A stretch of 64,000 bases of DNA from Flavobacteriaceae bacterium UBA1903 (GTDB taxonomy: Bacteria > Bacteroidota > Bacteroidia > Flavobacteriales > Flavobacteriaceae): contig DDGL01000007.1 of NCBI GenBank assembly GCA_002337605.1, positions 327,983-391,982 on the forward strand, in the 5' to 3' direction. The position numbers and the translations under genes were made by a program. Of the stretch, positions 58,877-64,000 are shown one piece after another (within the stretch, counting starts at the first letter, position 1; each line of letters starts with the position of its first letter). Below the pieces are notes generated by a model that did no database searches, had not been told where the DNA came from, and saw nothing but the letters and a program-made list of their open reading frames with translations.

Positions 58877-60754
58877 TTAGTTAAATTTTCTATCCAGCTC
58901 ATTTGTGTCGATCGTTACCAGAACAGGTCTGTTATCTGGTGAAACGCTGGGCTCTTTACAGGCAAACAACCTGTGTACCAAATGTTCTTGTGCTTCTTTA
59001 TTTAAAGCCGTTCCTGTTTTTATAGCCATGCTTTTTGCCATACTTTTTGCCAGTAGATCATTCTGGCTAAAACCTGCATCCGGGACTTCTTCCCGTATGT
59101 CGTTTACCAACTGCTCCAGAATGGTTTCTGCCTGGCTTTCGGTTACCGCTACGGGGATTCCTTTTATTTCCAGATGTTCGCCATTAGTTTCAGAAAAAGC
59201 GAACCCTGTGTGCTCTAATTGCTCCTGCACTTTTTGTAAGATTTCCAGGTCGGGTTTTGAAAACTGCAATTGTAGCGGAAATAACAGTTGCTGGCTTACT
59301 GCTTCCTGTACGGTAATATTTTTTAGTAATTCTTCGTACAACACCCGGTAATGGGCCAAATGCTGATGAATTACCAACATTCCGTTTTTAATGGCACTCA
59401 CAATATATTTTTGCTGTAGCTGGAACGTTGTAAATTGATCCTCAGTTGAGGAGGTTGAAAATAAACTCCCTGTAATCTCATCACTCTCAAATTCTATCGC
59501 TTCGTTTCCTGCTGTTTCAGTGCTGCCGGTAGAAGGAAACGCTGTACTGCCAGTATCTTTTAAGCCTACATAAAGCGATTCCCATTGTGGCTGTTTCTCT
59601 CTTTTAAAAGGAAAATTGATATTGCCTTGCCTGGGTTTCCTGTCTTCCACGAAAGGATTAAAGTTGCTGTCCACTTCCACTTTTGGAGCAGAAGGTTGTT
59701 TTTTACTGTATTCATACGGCGTATCAAACCCTGTATCTTTATTAAAATCCAACACGGGAGCTACACTAAACTGTCCTAAACTATGCTTGACCGTCGCTCG
59801 CAGCATCGCGTAAATACTATGCTCATCATCAAATTTAATTTCAGTTTTTGTGGGGTGTATGTTAATGTCAATAGATTTGGTGTCTACATCCAAAAAAAGA
59901 AAGTAGCCAGGATGCGTCCCTTGTTTCAGCAAGCCTTCAAAAGCGGAGCTCACCGCGTGGTGCAGGTACGAGCTTTTAATAAAGCGGTCGTTCACAAAAA
60001 AGAACTGCTCTCCCCTGCTCTTTTTGCCAAACTCTGGTTTCAGTACAAATCCGGAGACTTTAACAATTTCAGTTTCTTCGGAAACGGGAACCAGCTTTTC
60101 ATTCATTTTAGTTCCGAAGATATTAACGATACGTTGTCTGGAATTACTGGCAGGCAAATTAAACACAGGACTGCCATTGTGAACCATCGAAAACTCGATC
60201 TGCGGATGTGCCAGAGCAACTCTATGAAACTCGTCAATAATATGGCGGGTTTCTACAGGATTACTTTTAAGAAAATTTCGGCGTGCGGGAATGTTATAAA
60301 ATAAGTTCTTAACTGAAATAGTAGTCCCTGTGGGAACAACAGCAGGTTCCTGCTCGGTTACCTGGCTCCCTTCAATGGAAATGGTGGTCCCTATTTCAGC
60401 AGCAGCAGTTTTTGTTTTTAATTGGACATGGGCAATTGCGGCAATAGATGCCAGAGCTTCTCCCCGAAAACCTTTTGTATTCAGATTAAAAAGATCGTCT
60501 GCAATTTTAATTTTGCTGGTGGCGTGGCGTTCAAAACACAAGCGGGCATCTGTCGTAGACATTCCAATGCCATCGTCTGTTACTTGTACCAACGTTTTTC
60601 CGGCATCTTTCACCAGTAAAGTGATGGTTGAAGCTTTTGCGTCTATCGCATTTTCCAACAATTCTTTTACAACCGAAGACGGGCGTTGCACCACTTCTCC
60701 AGCTGCAATTTGGTTGGCAACATGATCTGGTAATAAGGCTATAATATCTGCCAT
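58877..60754 (-). CDS. mutL: DNA mismatch repair protein MutL
   Basis: The 625-residue product has all GHKL ATPase motifs: IAAGEVVQRPSSVVKELLENAIDA-type motif I, DDGIGM, ATSKI, GFRGEALASIA. The C-terminal dimerisation domain begins near residue 435. The endonuclease motif DQHA-x2-E reads H463-Q-H-L-A-H-Y469, and the CPHGRP motif reads S605-P-D-N-R-P, so the metal-binding Asp, Glu, Cys and His are missing. ACKEP keeps the nearby Cys 599. MutL should still couple MutS recognition to repair, but probably without its own nicking activity. Confidence 0.95.
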   Translation of the reverse strand: MADIIALLPDHVANQIAAGEVVQRPSSVVKELLENAIDAKASTITLLVKDAGKTLVQVTDDGIGMSTTDARLCFERHATSKIKIADDLFNLNTKGFRGEALASIAAIAHVQLKTKTAAAEIGTTISIEGSQVTEQEPAVVPTGTTISVKNLFYNIPARRNFLKSNPVETRHIIDEFHRVALAHPQIEFSMVHNGSPVFNLPASNSRQRIVNIFGTKMNEKLVPVSEETEIVKVSGFVLKPEFGKKSRGEQFFFVNDRFIKSSYLHHAVSSAFEGLLKQGTHPGYFLFLDVDTKSIDINIHPTKTEIKFDDEHSIYAMLRATVKHSLGQFSVAPVLDFNKDTGFDTPYEYSKKQPSAPKVEVDSNFNPFVEDRKPRQGNINFPFKREKQPQWESLYVGLKDTGSTAFPSTGSTETAGNEAIEFESDEITGSLFSTSSTEDQFTTFQLQQKYIVSAIKNGMLVIHQHLAHYRVLYEELLKNITVQEAVSQQLLFPLQLQFSKPDLEILQKVQEQLEHTGFAFSETNGEHLEIKGIPVAVTESQAETILEQLVNDIREEVPDAGFSQNDLLAKSMAKSMAIKTGTALNKEAQEHLVHRLFACKEPSVSPDNRPVLVTIDTNELDRKFN

Positions 60755-60763
60755 GTAAAAAGG

Positions 60764-61051
60764 CTAGCTAAAAATTGAAAGGTCAAAGTCTAAAATCCAC
60801 AAACAAATAAATACCAGGATCAGCGCAACAAAAAGTATGGTTTTATTAAAACCTCCGTTACTTCTGTTTCGGCTTGCAAAACGGGCATCACGCCAGTGCG
60901 AGCCAAAATCGTTTTTATTGTAAGTTTCGTAATACTTTTCGAATTTATTAGCAAAATTATACTCATTTGCGTCTTCCTTCCCTTTGTAGTAACGGGGTGT
61001 ATAGTTGAAACGGTTGTTTGGTTTGGTACGTTTTAAAAAGCTAACTTTCAT
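60764..61051 (-). CDS. Small tail-anchored conserved protein
   Basis: The 95-residue product has a basic, Asn/Tyr-rich soluble part (FNYTPRYYKGKEDANEYNFANKF) and one C-terminal transmembrane helix (about residues 71-89) ending DFDLSIFS. Similar Flavobacteriia proteins are sometimes annotated as riboflavin synthase beta subunit, but nothing here resembles lumazine or riboflavin synthase. I regard it as a conserved tail-anchored protein of unknown function. It lies 9 nt upstream of mutL and is probably in the same operon. Confidence 0.75.
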   Translation of the reverse strand: MKVSFLKRTKPNNRFNYTPRYYKGKEDANEYNFANKFEKYYETYNKNDFGSHWRDARFASRNRSNGGFNKTILFVALILVFICLWILDFDLSIFS

Positions 61052-61141
61052 AATCCTTGTATTACCTTCAAAATTACTGAAAATGTCTCAATTTTGAAGC
61101 TGTTTATCGCGTAATCTATAAACAATTTCTATACCAGTTTC

Positions 61142-61792
61142 TTATGTGGCTTCTTCTTCAGCTTTATAAATACTGGGAAGCGACCAATTAAAAGTCACTG
61201 CCAGCAACCTGATTGTAATGACTACTGAAAATGAAATGATCACAACCCAATTTTCGGATAAAGGAATTTTCAGCAATAAAAAGTACACCAGCCCCCCCAT
61301 GATACAGGCGGTGGCGTATATATTTTTTCTGAAGATCACAGGAATTTCATTACACAAAATATCCCGAATTACTCCACCAAAGCAAGCCGACATGGTTCCT
61401 AATGCAATACAAATAATTGCAGGGAAGTCTGCCGCTATTCCCTTTTCCACCCCAACTACTGTATACAATGCAATTCCAATAGTATCGAACAAAAACAAGG
61501 AACGACGTACGTAACTCAGTTTTTTTCTAAATATAACCGCAAGAATTGTGGCAATTATAATAACATACACAAACGTAAGGTGACGCATCCAGACCACATT
61601 GGCACCAATTAAAACATCACGCAACGTTCCACCTCCCACAGACGTAACAAAGGCAATGATAAAAATACCAAAGACATCCAGTTTCTTTTTCATGGCGGTT
61701 AATGCTCCTGAAACGGCAAAGGCTATCGTTCCTAAAATATCTATTAAGAGAAATACATCGATAGATGGGGTTTGTAATACTGCTAAACTCAC
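61142..61792 (-). CDS. TRIC-type (UPF0126) cation channel family protein
   Basis: The 216-residue membrane protein has two repeats of three helices each with the conserved glycine loops SVGGGTLRDVLIGAN and CFGGVIRDILCNEIP. Bacterial TRIC-family proteins form trimeric potassium-type channels. It overlaps the RDD gene by 4 nt. No regulatory site is seen in the 90-nt spacer to the downstream small gene. Confidence 0.9.
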   Translation of the reverse strand: MSLAVLQTPSIDVFLLIDILGTIAFAVSGALTAMKKKLDVFGIFIIAFVTSVGGGTLRDVLIGANVVWMRHLTFVYVIIIATILAVIFRKKLSYVRRSLFLFDTIGIALYTVVGVEKGIAADFPAIICIALGTMSACFGGVIRDILCNEIPVIFRKNIYATACIMGGLVYFLLLKIPLSENWVVIISFSVVITIRLLAVTFNWSLPSIYKAEEEAT

Positions 61793-62505
61793 ATGTTCTG
61801 GGTATAAAAGTTATAATCCTTTAGTACTTTTTCCACAAAAGCAATAGGGGTTTCATCTGGCGTAACCTCCATGACTTTAGAGATACGTTTGCTTAGTTTA
61901 AGAACAACTCCATGGTTGCCATTGTACTTTGCTTCCCAAAACAGTTTTTTAATGGTTCCTATCTCAGCATCTGTAAATACAGTTACTTGTGGATATTTGG
62001 GGGTGTAATCTTCGGGCAAATCCATCACCAACGTTTGATGCAGGCTTATGGTTTTCTTTTCGGTTATAACGGTGGTAGATGCAGCAATATCTCCTAAACG
62101 CTGTCCTTTTCCGTTCAGTAAAACTGTTACTAACGCTAAGGCTCCGCTGGTAATTGAAATATCGATAATACGCAAAAGCCAACGGATAAAGTAATTTGAA
62201 AACGAAGGTTTGGAGCCATCCAGTTTTACGACACGTAGTTTCATTAATGCTTTACCAGGACTTCTTCCATTCCAGAAAGTTTCCCATAGCAAACTGTACA
62301 CAAAAATGGGTAAGCCTGCAGTCATATAGACAATAAACATATAATCGCTATCAAACTCGAGCGCACCTATAGCGATGGATACCAGCACAATATACACGAA
62401 TATGATGAAGTAGTCCACGATAAAAGCCAGGACCCGTTCGCCAATACCACCAACATTTTGCGCAATGTTTACATTTTGCGCAGTTTCTATTTGAAAATTA
62501 TCCAT
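61789..62505 (-). CDS. RDD-family membrane protein
   Basis: The 238-residue product has the RDD signature in RVLAFIVDYFIIFV (Arg, Asp, Asp pattern) and PGKALMKLRVVKLDG, with several transmembrane helices (about residues 25-150) and a C-terminal soluble domain. RDD proteins are often linked to ion exchange or transport, without settled mechanism. It is divergent from SpoIIM with 32 nt between the starts. In Bacteroidota this pair often begins a cluster with MoxR- and DUF58-type genes, most of which would lie outside the window. Confidence 0.88.
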   Translation of the reverse strand: MDNFQIETAQNVNIAQNVGGIGERVLAFIVDYFIIFVYIVLVSIAIGALEFDSDYMFIVYMTAGLPIFVYSLLWETFWNGRSPGKALMKLRVVKLDGSKPSFSNYFIRWLLRIIDISITSGALALVTVLLNGKGQRLGDIAASTTVITEKKTISLHQTLVMDLPEDYTPKYPQVTVFTDAEIGTIKKLFWEAKYNGNHGVVLKLSKRISKVMEVTPDETPIAFVEKVLKDYNFYTQNM

Positions 62506-62537
62506 TAAATATGTTACTTTGAAAAAAAACTCTGCGC

Positions 62538-63530
62538 ATGCGCGAAGCTGCTTTTGCGAAACAAAATAAAGACAAATGGCTAAGATTTGAAAATGTTCTA
62601 CGGAATAATATTCAAGTTCCTCCAGATGAGTTAAGTGCTTTGTACGTAGAAATTACCGATCACCTTAGCTACGCGCAGACTTTCTACCCAAAAAGTAACA
62701 CGCTAAATTATTTGAATGGAATTTCAGTTTTAGCGCATCAGAAAATTTATAAGACCAAAAGAGAGTCCCGAAAACGCTTTATTACATTTTACACGAAAGA
62801 GTTTCCATTGTTTTTTGCGCAATACCAGAAACAGCTGCTTATTGCCTTTGTCACTTTTGCTGTTTTTAGCATTGTGGGTGCCTACTCTGCTGCTACAGAT
62901 GGAGATTTTGTCCGTTTAATCCTTGGGGATGGCTACGTAAATATGACCCTTCAGAATATTGAAGATGGCGACCCAATGCGCGTATATAAAGAAATGAATG
63001 AACTCAACATGTCACTGGGGATTACTATAAATAATATTCGCGTGGCATTAATGGCGTTTGCTTTTGGGCTTTTTTTAAGCCTGGGTACCTTATTTATTAT
63101 GATGCGAAATGCGATTATGTTGGGATCTTTTCAATATTTCTTTTACGACCAGGGGTTGCTCTGGGAAAGTGCCAGAACCATCTGGATTCACGGAACTATT
63201 GAAATTTCAGTAATCATCATTGCGGGCTGTGCTGGACTTGTTTTGGGGAACAGCATATTGTTTCCTGGCACCTATTCCCGGGTACAGTCTTTTATGAGAG
63301 GCGCTAAAGATGGGGTGAAAATTTTAATAAGTACCATTCCGTTTTTTATTATTGCTGGCTTTTTAGAAGGCTTTGTAACCCGCCATACCGAAATGCCAGA
63401 CTGGCTCGCCATTTTCATTATAGGCAGTTCCCTCGCACTCATTTTATTTTATTATGTTTTTTATCCGTTAAAATTAAAACGGAAGTTACAATTACAACAG
63501 GATGAACGTAACGCAACGGCAAACGCATAG
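62538..63530 (+). CDS. Stage II sporulation protein M-like membrane protein
   Basis: The 330-residue product has a soluble, charged N-terminal part (about residues 1-95), then five or so helices with the SpoIIM pattern NNIRVALMAFAFGLFLSLGTLFIM and WIHGTIEISVIIIAGCAGLVLG. In Firmicutes SpoIIM works with other proteins at the engulfing membrane; in non-sporulating Bacteroidota the role is unknown, and it commonly neighbours RDD genes as here. A partially matching -7 element (TTACTTTG at 62511-62518) precedes it. Confidence 0.88.
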   Translation: MREAAFAKQNKDKWLRFENVLRNNIQVPPDELSALYVEITDHLSYAQTFYPKSNTLNYLNGISVLAHQKIYKTKRESRKRFITFYTKEFPLFFAQYQKQLLIAFVTFAVFSIVGAYSAATDGDFVRLILGDGYVNMTLQNIEDGDPMRVYKEMNELNMSLGITINNIRVALMAFAFGLFLSLGTLFIMMRNAIMLGSFQYFFYDQGLLWESARTIWIHGTIEISVIIIAGCAGLVLGNSILFPGTYSRVQSFMRGAKDGVKILISTIPFFIIAGFLEGFVTRHTEMPDWLAIFIIGSSLALILFYYVFYPLKLKRKLQLQQDERNATANA

Positions 63531-63556
63531 ACCAATACCAAACACGAAACGAACAC

Positions 63557-64000
63557 ATGCAAGATATCATTCAATTTAAGAAGCAACGGGAACTGGGCGC
63601 TATCCTGGGAGACACCTTTAAGTTTATCCGATTACAGTGGAAGCCACTATTTGGACTTATTTTTCGTATTGCAGGACCCGCGCTTATCCTTTTGGTACTG
63701 GCGTATGTATTTTATATGCAGACAGTTTTTGGAGGCTTAGGTACGTTTGACAGCAATCCAAACTTTATGGGAAGTAATGAATTTGGAATTTCCATGATCT
63801 TATCCTTTTTTCTGATCCTATTATCGGGAATTGCCTACTACGGTTTAATGTATGGTACCGTTATGCATAGCATACAGTCCTATATGCACCATAACGGACA
63901 AATTGACAAAAAAGAAGTTATTGCTGGTGTCAAAAAAGATTTTTGGAAACTTATGGGGATAAGTATTTTAACAGGTTTAATGATAATAGTGGGCACCATA
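63557..64000 (+). CDS. Membrane protein, truncated at the window end
   Basis: From ATG 63557 the frame stays open to the last base (148 codons). The visible part starts MQDIIQFKKQRELGAILGD, has two clear transmembrane segments (about residues 34-53 and 85-105), and a third begins at the cut end. A soluble basic loop, HHNGQIDKKEVIAGVKKDFWK, lies before it. I do not recognise the family. It starts 26 nt after SpoIIM, so it belongs to that transcript. Confidence 0.8.
   Translation, partial: MQDIIQFKKQRELGAILGDTFKFIRLQWKPLFGLIFRIAGPALILLVLAYVFYMQTVFGGLGTFDSNPNFMGSNEFGISMILSFFLILLSGIAYYGLMYGTVMHSIQSYMHHNGQIDKKEVIAGVKKDFWKLMGISILTGLMIIVGTI

Noticed and set aside
59783..60304. 173-codon plus-strand frame inside mutL
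   Set aside because: It is antisense to conserved ATPase sequence and lacks promoter or family features.
1..64000. tRNA, rRNA, CRISPR, transposase or phage genes
   Set aside because: No cloverleaf, ribosomal sequence, regularly spaced repeats or mobile-element coding sequence was recognised; a covariance-model scan would be decisive for small RNAs.

Overview
The window is AT-rich chromosomal DNA from a member of the Bacteroidota, most likely a marine-type Flavobacteriaceae. Supporting signs are type IX secretion C-terminal sorting domains, Bacteroidota-type promoters (TTTG or TTG, about 19-20 nt, then TAnnTTTG), no Shine-Dalgarno sequences, SusC/FecA-style TonB receptors, surface-lipoprotein export signals (Cys followed by Ser/Asp/Glu), a long NusB, a mitochondrial-type aconitase and a cyclophilin-FKBP fusion. 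I see no rRNA, tRNA, CRISPR array, prophage or insertion sequence. The first and last genes are cut by the window ends.

Layout. 1-5.4 kb (+): two tandem DUF368 lipid-carrier transporters, aroE, an acidic DUF349 protein, a methyltransferase and a YdeI-like protein. 5.4-14.5 kb (mostly -): a TlpA thioredoxin, aconitase, a small lipoprotein, a GldL-like mini-protein, a MoxR ATPase and three consecutive periplasmic-chaperone/PPIase genes. 14.7-17.9 kb: SRPBCC, small conserved and DinB proteins, guaB, and a tiny protein with a duplicated Cys4 module.

18.0-35.0 kb is the most striking region, a heme/iron acquisition island. The + strand operon encodes a TonB receptor, a HmuY-like surface lipoprotein, a second HmuY-like protein with a T9SS signal, a DUF6607-like protein, an exported ankyrin protein, a DUF2271 protein and a membrane PepSY-flavodoxin-FAD/NAD reductase. 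It converges, with overlapping stop codons, on a minus-strand group: DUF4856 lipoprotein, imelysin-like lipoprotein, a vitamin K-dependent gamma-carboxylase (HTTM) homologue and a FecA-like receptor. A CxxCH heme-binding protein lies alongside. Five copies of a 23-bp palindrome sharing the 9-mer TTATTTAGA lie at the three promoters of this island, so one regulator, presumably iron- or heme-responsive, probably controls all of it.

35-47 kb: a 5'-nucleotidase-like lipoprotein, HMG-CoA lyase, a LysE exporter, a T9SS-secreted spondin-domain protein, pyrD, pepT, the nusB-DUF1573-yajC group, a leucine-type dehydrogenase, an ABC exporter and a PUR-domain protein. 47-64 kb: a nested palindromic REP-like element, an M14 carboxypeptidase, a glycosyltransferase (TTG start), an OmpA lipoprotein, a YciO-type protein, a Tudor-like protein, a YfiT-like protein, the cyclophilin-FKBP fusion, lysA, an EEP-family protein, two rhomboids, mutL with degenerate endonuclease motifs, TRIC, RDD, SpoIIM and a truncated membrane protein.

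Gene packing is tight. Six convergent gene pairs overlap or lie within 7 nt, and several promoters sit against or inside the terminator of the preceding unit.
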